From the NCBI GenBank assembly GCA_018673255.1, contig JABHDC010000204.1, forward strand, positions 1-12,126: a stretch of DNA of 12,126 nucleotides, in the 5' to 3' direction. The position numbers were made by a program, and so were the translations under genes. Origin of the DNA: Gemmatimonadota bacterium. Lineage in GTDB: Bacteria > Latescibacterota > UBA2968 > UBA8231. The notes below the pieces were generated by a model. The model was not told the origin of the DNA. It ran no database searches and saw only the letters and a program-made list of their open reading frames with translations. This document shows, one piece after another, positions 1-6,307 of this stretch; within the stretch, counting starts at the first letter, position 1; each line of letters opens with the position of its first letter.

Positions 1-227
1 TCACCATCGCCGATACGGGCGTCGGCATCGAACCGGACCGACTGGCCAAGCTCTTCGAGCCGGCATTCACCAATAAGGGGGGCGCCGGTCGCGTCGGACT
101 TGGCATGGGGCTGGCAATTGCACGGCGCGTCGTGAGTGAGTCGGAAGGCACGTTGGAGATCCAAAGCAAGATCGACGAGGGCACCGATGTCACCCTGCGC
201 CTGCCGCTGGTTGCTGACCCGGCGTGA
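1..227 (+). CDS. Sensor histidine kinase, C-terminal ATPase tail (partial)
   Basis: This is the 3' end of a gene that enters from the left edge; the reading frame starts at base 3 and ends at the TGA at 225-227. The 74 visible residues are the end of a GHKL/HATPase_c domain. The G1 box DTGVG is encoded at 12-26. It is followed by a LFEPAFTNK stretch (the usual F-box region) and a glycine-rich G2 box GLGMGLAIARRVV starting at 96. The domain then closes with the typical 'G-T-L-E-I-x-S ... G-T-x-V-T-L-R-L-P' strands. Such domains bind ATP and phosphorylate a histidine on the same protein or its partner as the first step of two-component signalling. The sensor, HAMP/PAS and dimerisation parts lie outside the window, so the stimulus is unknown. 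No response regulator follows it; the next gene is convergent, 41 bases away. Confidence 0.9.
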   Translation, partial: TIADTGVGIEPDRLAKLFEPAFTNKGGAGRVGLGMGLAIARRVVSESEGTLEIQSKIDEGTDVTLRLPLVADPA

Positions 228-268
228 CTCTGCGGCTGATTACTGTGCCGCCCGAACAACAAGCCTCT

Positions 269-1096
269 CTACGATGGCCCCAGCAAATCATCACGATGAG
301 CGGCAATCCAGTCGCGGGTCCACTCGACGGCGGGCAGAGACATGTCGCAGATGCAGCTGGCCAGGAAGATGAGCCCGTCGACGCGGCCCTCCCTCAATAG
401 CTCCAGCCCTTCCTCACACTGGGCCTCCATCGCCGCCACCGGCATCTCTCGCGAATTCCCGTAGTCATACATGTAGCAACCCAGAACTCGCCGGGCCGTC
501 GGGGCCATGTGGCTGATCTGCTCCAGCCGCTGCCGAGTCTGCCCCAACTGCTCTGCAGTCCAACTCCAGAATGTGATGACGTCACACTGCGCCAGATGAT
601 CAGCCACCGGCAATTCGAGCTGGTGACCGTAGAGGACAACCCAGAGATCCAGCGCGCGGCCGGCGCGCGCCGCCATGAGATCCTTCATCCGGGCCAGTTC
701 GTCGGGCGTGTGGGCAGCCAGCTGCTTTGCGCCATCTTCGGCAGGGCGATCGAAGAAGTCATCCATCATGACGCCGTCGATGTTCCCGAAGCGTGAGGCC
801 AAATCGCCGATGGTGAGCACCTCGTCGGGTGCATCCTGAGTACCGGCATCGCCGACGACGGACCACACGACACGACGCAGATCGCGCATCGCTTCGACGT
901 GAGGGTCGTAAGGTGGCTGCGGTTGTCCCGCGAAACGCACCATGATCATCTGGTCGATTCCCAGATACGCCGCAGCGTCGGCAGGGGTGATCTGCGAGGA
1001 CGAGGGCGGCAGCTCCCAGCGACCATCATGGGCACCGGCAGGATGACCCCACAGCCACAGGCGTGAGGACAGGCGGTCTTGAGCGTCTTCAGACAT
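269..1096 (-). CDS. Uncharacterised probable TIM-barrel protein
   Basis: A protein of 275 residues with no signal peptide or membrane segment, so probably cytoplasmic. I do not recognise a named family. The sequence looks like a beta/alpha barrel: regularly spaced hydrophobic strands end in polar or acidic residues, at VVWSVVGDAG (77-86), GVMMDDFF (108-115), LWVVLYGHQL (151-160), DVITFWSW (172-179), VLGCYMYDYG (204-213) and GLIFLASCICD (241-251). Acidic residues at strand ends (D83, D112/D113, D211, D251) and many exposed aromatics are what one expects of a sugar-binding or glycosidase-like active site, but no catalytic pair can be assigned. The ATG at 1096 is chosen because GAGGAT (minus strand, 1105-1110) lies 8 bases upstream. 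An in-frame start at 1150 would add 18 unconvincing residues and skip this site. It is divergent from the sialidase-fold gene, which suggests a related role in carbohydrate metabolism. Confidence 0.8.
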   Translation of the reverse strand: MSEDAQDRLSSRLWLWGHPAGAHDGRWELPPSSSQITPADAAAYLGIDQMIMVRFAGQPQPPYDPHVEAMRDLRRVVWSVVGDAGTQDAPDEVLTIGDLASRFGNIDGVMMDDFFDRPAEDGAKQLAAHTPDELARMKDLMAARAGRALDLWVVLYGHQLELPVADHLAQCDVITFWSWTAEQLGQTRQRLEQISHMAPTARRVLGCYMYDYGNSREMPVAAMEAQCEEGLELLREGRVDGLIFLASCICDMSLPAVEWTRDWIAAHRDDLLGPS

Positions 1097-1103
1097 GGCG
1101 ATG

Positions 1104-1143
1104 CATCCTCGTTGAGGTGCAGATCGGTGCTGGCGCGAGGATG
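1104..1143 (-). promoter_or_regulatory. Inverted repeat that could mask the ribosome binding site
   Basis: In the minus-strand transcript CATCCTCG (from 1136-1143) is a perfect 8-base complement of CGAGGATG (from 1104-1111), separated by 24 bases. The second arm contains the Shine-Dalgarno sequence of the 275-residue barrel gene. A shorter alternative, CCTC-AAC-GAGG (1107-1117), also covers the same GAGG. Pairing would hide the ribosome binding site. Whether this is regulatory or chance cannot be told from a single sequence; there is no recognised riboswitch core in the loop. Confidence 0.3.
1105..1110 (-). promoter_or_regulatory. Ribosome binding site of the 275-residue barrel protein
   Basis: The minus strand reads GAGGAT, 8 bases before the ATG at 1096, and this decides the start over the longer alternative at 1150. 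The site lies inside one arm of an 8-base inverted repeat (1104-1111 with 1136-1143). Confidence 0.6.
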
Positions 1144-1378
1144 AGAACATGCAATATCTGAAGCGCCGGATCGAGCCCCATCATCGCCCGACCCGAAGAA
1201 GCAGCCTGCCATCTCTCAAAGAAACGTGTCCCGGGGTAGGCACCATGGGCCCGGCGGCGTATTACCCTGGACGCATCATCCGGCTGTATGTTTCGACCCG
1301 ATCCTGCGAGGCCGCCTGTCACCTGGAGGCGAGCTATTCGGAGGGCTTGCCACCACATCTCCCGCCTGGGTGAAGCCG

Positions 1379-2500
1379 ATGCAATTGACCATCAATGCCT
1401 GTGCCTATGAACCGGGCGAACTGAAACACTACAGCCTCATCCGTGCAGGCGAAGGCTGGGACTACCACCAGGGACCGATCCTCTACGCCTTCGCAGAGGA
1501 TCGCCTGATGACGACCTGGGGCGCCTATGACATCCAGGAGTGCAGCAATGATGGTGTCGTCCTCTACAGCGAATCGCACGATCATGGTGAAACCTGGCAG
1601 ACACCTCAGGTATTCATCGGCGCGCCAAATTCGGTGGTATCACACCTGCAGTTCGCGCGACTGGAAGGAAGCGACGAAGCCCTCGTCGTCTATCGCGAGG
1701 GGCACTACTACGGTGCGCGCGAGGATCGCAAGCGCAAGACATCCGTGGGTTGGGCAAACTATGCCGAGAGCCCCATGAGCATGTTGGTGAGACGGTCGCT
1801 TGATGCGGGCACGACGTGGTTGCCGCCACAGGCCATCGACACGGATATCGTCGTCGGCCACCACACCCCGCCGTATTATGGTTCGCCCGAACAACTCGTG
1901 CAGTTGGCCAGCGGCGCCCTGGTCCTGCTGGTCGTCTATATGGACCCCAACCGTCGCGATCCGCAGCACTTCAACATCAGCTTCCTGCGCTCGGAGGATG
2001 GTGGCAGGGCCTGGACCAAGACCTGCGACGTGACGGTGCCCGATGCACGTGGTGCCATGGAACCCTCCGTGGCGGAAGTAGCGCCCGGATCCCTCTTCGG
2101 CGTGGTGCGCAACAAGAGTGGCTCTCTCTACCAGCTGCGCTCAGATGATGATGGCGGGCACTGGCAGATCGAGCCGACAGATATCCCCACCGTGGAATCG
2201 ATGGCGCGTGTTCTGCGGCTGCGATCTGGCCGCCTTCTGCTGGTATGGAACAATGAGTCCTCACCCACGCAACTCCCCCGACATCCACTGGCGGCTGCCG
2301 TCAGCGATGACGAGGGACACAGTTGGGGGCCTCCAAAAGTCCTGGCCGACGAGGTGGGCGCCAATCAACTGAGCAACTTCAATCTCCTGCAGGCCGCCGA
2401 TGGCCGGATCCTCGTCTGCACCTCCCACTACCGGGCGCAGACACCGGCCTGCAGTGATCTGGATATGCTCGTCTTCGATGAGACGTGGCTGCTGGCCTAG
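1379..2500 (+). CDS. Sialidase-fold (BNR/Asp-box) protein, cytoplasmic
   Basis: A protein of 373 residues forming a probable six-bladed beta-propeller of the sialidase superfamily. Five Asp boxes (S-x-D-x-G-x-x-W) are visible: SHDHGETW (66-73), SLDAGTTW (140-147), SEDGGRAW (205-212), SDDDGGHW (255-262) and SDDEGHSW (309-316). An E-P-S-V segment (E228) followed by R244, and R301 just before the last Asp box, match the places of the catalytic Glu and the second and third arginines of the GH33 triad. The first arginine is not clear. At the position of the nucleophilic tyrosine ('S-Y-P-S-L...D-G') this protein has S-N-F-N-L...D-G, so Tyr appears to be Asn333. It may therefore not be a classical retaining sialidase. 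No signal peptide is seen. The ATG at 1379 has GGGTGA five bases upstream; a GTG at 1226 is in frame, but the added 51 residues look non-conserved. The substrate is not known. Confidence 0.85.
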   Translation: MQLTINACAYEPGELKHYSLIRAGEGWDYHQGPILYAFAEDRLMTTWGAYDIQECSNDGVVLYSESHDHGETWQTPQVFIGAPNSVVSHLQFARLEGSDEALVVYREGHYYGAREDRKRKTSVGWANYAESPMSMLVRRSLDAGTTWLPPQAIDTDIVVGHHTPPYYGSPEQLVQLASGALVLLVVYMDPNRRDPQHFNISFLRSEDGGRAWTKTCDVTVPDARGAMEPSVAEVAPGSLFGVVRNKSGSLYQLRSDDDGGHWQIEPTDIPTVESMARVLRLRSGRLLLVWNNESSPTQLPRHPLAAAVSDDEGHSWGPPKVLADEVGANQLSNFNLLQAADGRILVCTSHYRAQTPACSDLDMLVFDETWLLA

Positions 2501-2504
2501 GCCA
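2493..2504. repeat. 12-base perfect palindrome over the stop codon of the sialidase-fold gene
   Basis: TGGCCTAGGCCA is its own reverse complement and contains the TAG stop at 2498-2500. It lies in the 39-base gap between two convergent genes. There is no following T-tract, so it is not a standard intrinsic terminator, though GC-rich genomes often have terminators without one. It may be chance. Confidence 0.3.
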
Positions 2505-2539
2505 CCATGGTCGTCGGCCTGCGAGGATCCTGCCGGTTC

Positions 2540-2767
2540 TCAGTCGTCGGTCTCTTCGCTCTCGATCTCTTTCTTGAGAGCTGCATAGGCCGAATCGGCA
2601 TTGGCGGCGGTGATCTCGTCTTGGGCCTCAGCGTCTGCCTGGGCCTGCGTGGGCAATTCGACAGCTTCGGCCGAAGCCGTCTGTGCTTCCTGCTCCGGGG
2701 CCCCACAGGCGGCCAGTCCGAAGCAGACGGCCAGAATCGCAGCGCACACCTTCCTATGATGATTCAC
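2540..2767 (-). CDS. Small predicted lipoprotein
   Basis: A 75-residue protein with a clear type II signal peptide: a basic N-terminus (MNHHRK), a hydrophobic stretch, and the lipobox L-A-A-C with Cys21 as the predicted lipidated residue. The mature part is about 55 residues, acidic and Ala/Glu/Gln-rich, and probably helical or disordered, ending in EETDD. It should be anchored to a membrane by its lipid. The start is GTG; an AAAGG lies 6 bases upstream. The GTG overlaps the TGA of the upstream gene (GTGA, 2764-2767), so the two are very likely co-transcribed and translationally coupled. I recognise no family. It may be a partner of the basic exported protein encoded just before it, since their charges are complementary, but that is inference. 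Confidence 0.8.
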   Translation of the reverse strand: MNHHRKVCAAILAVCFGLAACGAPEQEAQTASAEAVELPTQAQADAEAQDEITAANADSAYAALKKEIESEETDD

Positions 2768-3360
2768 TGATTGCCTTTCTTGGCGCCGCGGGCGCCACCC
2801 TCTGCGGCATTGCGTTTGGGTCGATCGGTGTTCTGCGGCTTGCCCCGTCCTTCGGGCCTGCCCACAGTCTCGGGCTTCCTACCATCCTCGGCATCATCCA
2901 TACCCCCAGACCGGCCATGGCCCGCTCGTCCCCGGCCACGCTCAAGATGCTCCTTGAGCTTCTTCTTCTTGCCTCTTTCTACCCGCTCGAGCGCCCTGTC
3001 GACTTTGCGTTCATGCTGGTCGCGAGTCCGGGCTTCCAGCCTGTCGAGTGCGGCAAGACGCTCTTCATTTCCTGCGGCCAACTCCCGGAGACGCCCGATT
3101 CGAGCGAGACGACGGCGAAGCTTGCCCTCTTCGAGCAGGACGCGGCGCATCGAACGCGCTTCAGGATCGCTTGGATCCAGACCCGCCTCGCGAAGGGCGT
3201 CCCGGACCTCGCGACCTGGACCTGGCGCTCTCTCCTGTTGCCGGGCTTCGGTCGCCTTGGCGGCGGGATCATCGTCGTCATCATCGGCAGCAGCAGTGAT
3301 GACCAGTAGCATCAGGACGGCCGGTAGGGTCACGGCCTGCATCCAACCAGCTCTACTCAT
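2764..3360 (-). CDS. Exported, highly charged coiled-coil-like protein of unknown function
   Basis: A protein of 198 residues. Residues 1-25 look like a Sec signal peptide (hydrophobic TLPAVLMLLVITAAA), followed at once by a run of six aspartates. Residues about 35-140 are almost wholly Arg, Lys, Glu, Leu and Ala with heptad-like spacing, suggesting long helices or a coiled coil. The last 55 residues are rich in Gly, Arg, Lys and Pro and look disordered and basic. There is no enzyme motif and I know no family for it. The ATG at 3360 is well supported by TAAGGAG (minus strand, 3372-3378). Two plus-strand open frames cover the same DNA (2683-3309 and 2771-3379); the minus strand is preferred because of the signal peptide, the strong ribosome binding site and the coupling to the downstream lipoprotein. 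It may bind a polyanion such as nucleic acid, polysaccharide or cell wall; this is inference only. Confidence 0.75.
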   Translation of the reverse strand: MSRAGWMQAVTLPAVLMLLVITAAADDDDDDPAAKATEARQQERAPGPGREVRDALREAGLDPSDPEARSMRRVLLEEGKLRRRLARIGRLRELAAGNEERLAALDRLEARTRDQHERKVDRALERVERGKKKKLKEHLERGRGRAGHGRSGGMDDAEDGRKPETVGRPEGRGKPQNTDRPKRNAAEGGARGAKKGNQ

Positions 3361-3371
3361 GGGCTTTGCTT

Positions 3372-3378
3372 CTCCTTA
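3372..3378 (-). promoter_or_regulatory. Strong ribosome binding site of the charged exported protein
   Basis: The minus strand reads TAAGGAG, eleven bases before the ATG at 3360. It is the best Shine-Dalgarno sequence in the window and supports the minus-strand gene over the overlapping plus-strand open frames. Confidence 0.65.
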
Positions 3379-3523
3379 GGACATCTATCGAGGTGCGAGG
3401 GGTTGCTGATTCCGGACAGTGCAGTTCCACCACACAAGAAACCCATCAGCGCGTGGCCGGACAGCATGGACGTGATGCAACCAGGCACAGGGCCGTTGAG
3501 ATGGCCAATCTGCATGTCACACA

Positions 3524-5278
3524 TCATCCATCCGAAGGCAGACAGAATTCGCTGCTCAGATCATAACCATCCAGCGTGAGCAGTGGTTCGCGTCGAAAGA
3601 GACTGTCGGCGAAAGGCTTCATCTTGGCCAGTTCGTCACGATGTCCCAGCAGGCGGTGCATCGCCCATCCACTGAGACGTTGGGTGCGCGTCTGGCAATC
3701 CCAGAAACACAGCCCATCGACTCCGGCTTCATAACATGCCATGGCACGCAGTCGCATGGAATCGGCCGATTGTCGGCGCGGATACAGATCCGCCTGGACC
3801 TGGGTGGCCGTGCCTTGGGCCAGTTCCACGTACGGCGCCAGAGCTTGCTGTGCGTCCTTGCCGGACGGATCACCCACGTTCTGGATGTGTACGACCAGGT
3901 CATCCACCAACCCTTCCTGCACCCAGGCTTCCACATCCATGCCGTGTATCTTGAGCGGCGTAAATGGACCCAGATCCGGCGTGGGTGATGACCCATAGTC
4001 TTCGGCAGGTATCACGTAGCATGTGCGCAACGCCCGGCCCTGACGATCTCCCACCTCATCCAACATCCTACGGGTCTCGCGCAATAGCTGCGTGAGGAAG
4101 GTGGCACGATGGGTGAGCACGCGTTCGTCGAAGTAATCGAGATCCCGCATGTCCTGACCGTACTCGCTCCTGAACGATTCCAATACGGGCTCTTCGAAGA
4201 GGACATACGGCCACGAACGGCAGAACACGATACACACCCCATCTGCTTCGTAGTCATCCACCCATTCGCGAAACAGGTCCACGTATTGAGATCGGACAGC
4301 GGGGAATGCCTGGCTCAGGTGTCTGGTCGGATGGCCTGCTGGCGACAAGCATCGATACTCCGGGTGTTGTCGCTGGAATTCTCCCGGACCGGTATAGTCG
4401 ATGTGGTTCGGCGGAAGCTGCTCACCACTCATCCGGACCTGTGGGTAGATGCTGACACCGATCTCTCTGGCACATTTCACGGCCGAACGCAGCGAATCGA
4501 AGTCATGCTGCCGTTGTCGTTCGATGGCCAATCGCCCGTGACGCATGATCCCCGGCAGGCCGAACGACCACTGCACGTCAGAGGCGACACGCGACGGATA
4601 GTAGGTCGCAAAGGAACGGGCACAGCCCCACAGCACTGCGCAGACATCGCTGTCAGCCATCGCCTGAAATTCAGACCGCATTTCGTCGTCGCTGGCATAG
4701 GCCCAGACGGTATTCTGCCCTCCGTCATAGTTGGCCATGAGGCGACGGTGGTTGCCCGGAAGATGATCTGCCTGCGCCTGAGCCTGTTCCGCCTCGGACA
4801 TCGGCACGAGGCGGATGTAGCTGATGTTGGCTGTCGTCTCTCCCTGGACTCCGGCCACCGGTCGATCAAAGATGACTCGCTCATCTGTCAGATCAGCACT
4901 CTTCCAGTAGGCCTCGGCGAGATCGGTGCTGCCCAGGATCATCTCTTCCGCGACGAGATCCTTGTCCCGACGAAAGGTCTCAACCGTGGCACGTGAGTAA
5001 CCGCGGTCCGAGGAGAGCTTGAGCAGCAGACAGTAGTCGGGGAAGACATGGAATCGATAGGTTCCGACGTAGATGTGATGCCAGCCGGTGACCTCTGGAT
5101 CGAGGGCTATCGGCGGCGCCTGCGTGTCGGGGCCGCTGAACAACATGGTGCCAGTGCCTGCGGCGATGGAGTATTGGACCGACGTCCACTGCCCCTTGCA
5201 GAAGTCGGTGCCAATGCTCGCAGCCGGTTGGCAGCGGCTCATATCCAACAGGTAGATGGATTCGCTTTCGAGGTCCAA
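3524..5278 (-). CDS. Large glycosidase-like TIM-barrel protein (GHL10-like), possible 5' frameshift
   Basis: A protein of 584 residues from a TTG start. Residues about 1-160 look like a beta-sandwich, with GWHHIYVGTYRF (65-76) and a strand TTANISYIRLVP (148-159). Residues about 178-560 look like a beta/alpha barrel: MANYDGG (181-187), VCAVLWGCARS (212-222), GVSIYPQVRMSG (274-285), DGVCIVFCRSWPY (346-358), RTCYVIPAEDYG (418-429), DDLVVHIQN (459-467), ATQVQADLYPRR (491-502) and DGLCFWDCQTR (521-531). This order resembles the GH10-like putative glycosidases (GHL10), but I cannot name the catalytic residues. There is no signal peptide from this start. AAGG lies 7 bases before the TTG. However, the upstream DNA (to 5351) reads as a plausible N-terminus in another frame, so the start may be an artefact of a frameshift. 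It is divergent from the PhyH-type gene. Confidence 0.75.
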   Translation of the reverse strand: MDLESESIYLLDMSRCQPAASIGTDFCKGQWTSVQYSIAAGTGTMLFSGPDTQAPPIALDPEVTGWHHIYVGTYRFHVFPDYCLLLKLSSDRGYSRATVETFRRDKDLVAEEMILGSTDLAEAYWKSADLTDERVIFDRPVAGVQGETTANISYIRLVPMSEAEQAQAQADHLPGNHRRLMANYDGGQNTVWAYASDDEMRSEFQAMADSDVCAVLWGCARSFATYYPSRVASDVQWSFGLPGIMRHGRLAIERQRQHDFDSLRSAVKCAREIGVSIYPQVRMSGEQLPPNHIDYTGPGEFQRQHPEYRCLSPAGHPTRHLSQAFPAVRSQYVDLFREWVDDYEADGVCIVFCRSWPYVLFEEPVLESFRSEYGQDMRDLDYFDERVLTHRATFLTQLLRETRRMLDEVGDRQGRALRTCYVIPAEDYGSSPTPDLGPFTPLKIHGMDVEAWVQEGLVDDLVVHIQNVGDPSGKDAQQALAPYVELAQGTATQVQADLYPRRQSADSMRLRAMACYEAGVDGLCFWDCQTRTQRLSGWAMHRLLGHRDELAKMKPFADSLFRREPLLTLDGYDLSSEFCLPSDG

Positions 5279-5351
5279 TGTGTGCCCTTGCCGTGAAGTA
5301 GAGAGCGCCTGCGTCTGACGGTGTGAGGATCAGATCGTGACGTGGCGTCAC
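5279..5351 (-). other. Possible frameshifted N-terminal segment of the GHL10-like gene
   Basis: On the minus strand, from a GTG at 5351, the frame reads VTPRHDLILTPSDAGALYF and then TARAH before losing sense. If one base is skipped near 5279 the reading continues as LDLESESIYLLD in the frame of the 584-residue protein. The upstream part has protein-like composition, including alternating strand-like residues, and an AGGGA lies 10 bases before the GTG. It could be the true start of the gene, interrupted by a one-base indel (sequencing, assembly or mutation), or a chance open frame in the leader. Confidence 0.35.
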
Positions 5352-5352
5352 G
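5336..5352. promoter_or_regulatory. Short perfect inverted repeat, possible operator
   Basis: CGTGACG and CGTCACG form a perfect 7-base inverted repeat with a TGG spacer, at the GHL10-like side of the divergent intergenic region. It resembles a dimeric regulator site, but no regulator gene lies nearby. It also overlaps the possible frameshifted start at 5351. Confidence 0.3.
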
Positions 5353-5363
5353 GTATCACATTC

Positions 5364-5430
5364 CCTGATCGGCACAAGCGCACTCGAGATGCGAGCGGGA
5401 GTCCTTCAACGATCAGGAATTCTGCCGATC
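5364..5430. promoter_or_regulatory. Cluster of inverted GATC-containing repeats in divergent promoter region
   Basis: CCTGATCG (5364-5371) is the exact reverse complement of CGATCAGG (5410-5417), and the overlapping GATCGGCA (5367-5374) is the exact reverse complement of TGCCGATC (5423-5430). One left segment can therefore pair with either of two adjacent right segments. They lie between divergent genes, where an operator shared by both promoters would be expected. No -35/-10 pair is convincing. Confidence 0.3.
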
Positions 5431-5518
5431 CGTCCAAACCTGTTACCTGTGGCGTCTGCGACCGTGGACGGTATCTTTCGCGGCCGGACTCAAGACCTGG
5501 CCGAAACACGGAGATCGC

Positions 5519-6250
5519 ATGACACCAGCACAGATCGAACAATACTGGCGCGAAGGCTTCCTCACAGAGGAGATCGTCTTCTCGCCGGATGAGGTACTGA
5601 AGTTCGCCAGCGCCTACGACGCCTGTCTGGACCGGCTACGTGAGCAGGATGGCCTGAGGAATATCCGCAGTGGGCAACTCGAAGACGGCACACAGACCGA
5701 AGTAAACCAGATCCGTTGTGCTCACCTGTTCCATCCCGTTTTCGCCGATCTGGTCCGGGACACGCGCATCCTTGACCGCGTCGAGGCCCTCATCGGCGCG
5801 AATCTTCGCCTGATTCTCTGTCAGGGTCTGTACAAGCCAGCACAGACGGGGGGCGAGATCGGCTGGCACCAGGATGACTACTACTTCGGCGTCAGCAAGA
5901 AGGACGCAGTCGTCTCGTGCTGGATGGCCTTCGACGATGTGACACCGGAGAATGGCTGCATGTGGGTGATTCCACGGGCCCAGGGACAACTGTGGGAACA
6001 CGAGAGCGTTGAGCCAGGCGGATATGTCATGTCCGACCCGGATGAATCAGCGGCCCTTCCTCTGCCTCTGAAGGCCGGTCAGATCATGTTTCATCACGGT
6101 GCCACGCCCCACCGGACGCTCAAGAACCAGACCGACCGGTCCCGACGGGCGCTGGCCATCCACTACATGGACGCAACGGCGACGATCCTGCGTGGGAACA
6201 GAGAGAATGAGCCGCCGGAAAACACGCCGATCCTGCGTGGCCACGCGTGA
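5519..6250 (+). CDS. Phytanoyl-CoA dioxygenase (PhyH) family oxygenase
   Basis: A protein of 243 residues of the Fe(II)/2-oxoglutarate-dependent PhyH family, which hydroxylates small organic substrates while turning 2-oxoglutarate and oxygen into succinate and CO2. The iron-binding triad is visible: H117-Q-D119 in GEIGWHQDDYYFG, and a distal His198 in the H-x-T-x-x-N context of PHRTLKNQTDRSRRA. R209 or R210 would bind 2-oxoglutarate. The length is in the usual range for bacterial members. No signal peptide is seen, so it should be cytoplasmic. The ATG at 5519 has CGGAGA (5509-5514) five bases upstream. It is divergent from a glycosidase-like gene and convergent with trkH. The substrate cannot be told from sequence: bacterial members act on compounds as different as ectoine, phosphonates and natural products. 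Family confidence is high. Confidence 0.93.
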   Translation: MTPAQIEQYWREGFLTEEIVFSPDEVLKFASAYDACLDRLREQDGLRNIRSGQLEDGTQTEVNQIRCAHLFHPVFADLVRDTRILDRVEALIGANLRLILCQGLYKPAQTGGEIGWHQDDYYFGVSKKDAVVSCWMAFDDVTPENGCMWVIPRAQGQLWEHESVEPGGYVMSDPDESAALPLPLKAGQIMFHHGATPHRTLKNQTDRSRRALAIHYMDATATILRGNRENEPPENTPILRGHA

Positions 6251-6307
6251 GGGACTCCACTCAGATCACGCCTGCCCTGCACTACAGGAACTGCAGCTGA
6301 AGAGGGG

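Larger units (their letters stand above)
1097..1378. other. Divergent intergenic region between barrel gene and sialidase-fold gene
   Basis: These 282 bases separate two divergent genes and must hold both promoters. The only structure I can support is the inverted repeat at 1104-1143. I see no convincing -35/-10 pair, tRNA or small gene. A GTG at 1226 keeps the sialidase frame open through the right part, so part of this stretch could be coding if that start were used. Confidence 0.5.

Noticed and set aside
1226..1378. Upstream GTG start for the sialidase-fold gene (51 extra residues)
   Set aside because: The extra segment is Gly/Pro/Arg-rich and unlike a propeller blade or signal peptide; the ATG at 1379 has GGGTGA just upstream.
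2683..3379. Two plus-strand open frames (2683-3309 and 2771-3379) over the charged exported protein
   Set aside because: Their translations are Ser/Arg- or Leu/Phe-rich without domain features, while the minus strand has a signal peptide, a strong ribosome binding site and a coupled lipoprotein.
3412..3464. Direct repeat CCGGACAG (3412-3419 and 3457-3464) upstream of the charged exported protein
   Set aside because: Eight bases repeated once over this length of GC-rich DNA is expected by chance, and the spacing does not fit a typical regulator site.
4109..4996. Plus-strand open frame of 295 codons inside the GHL10-like gene
   Set aside because: It is antisense to a 584-residue protein with coherent strand-helix pattern and has no recognisable motif.
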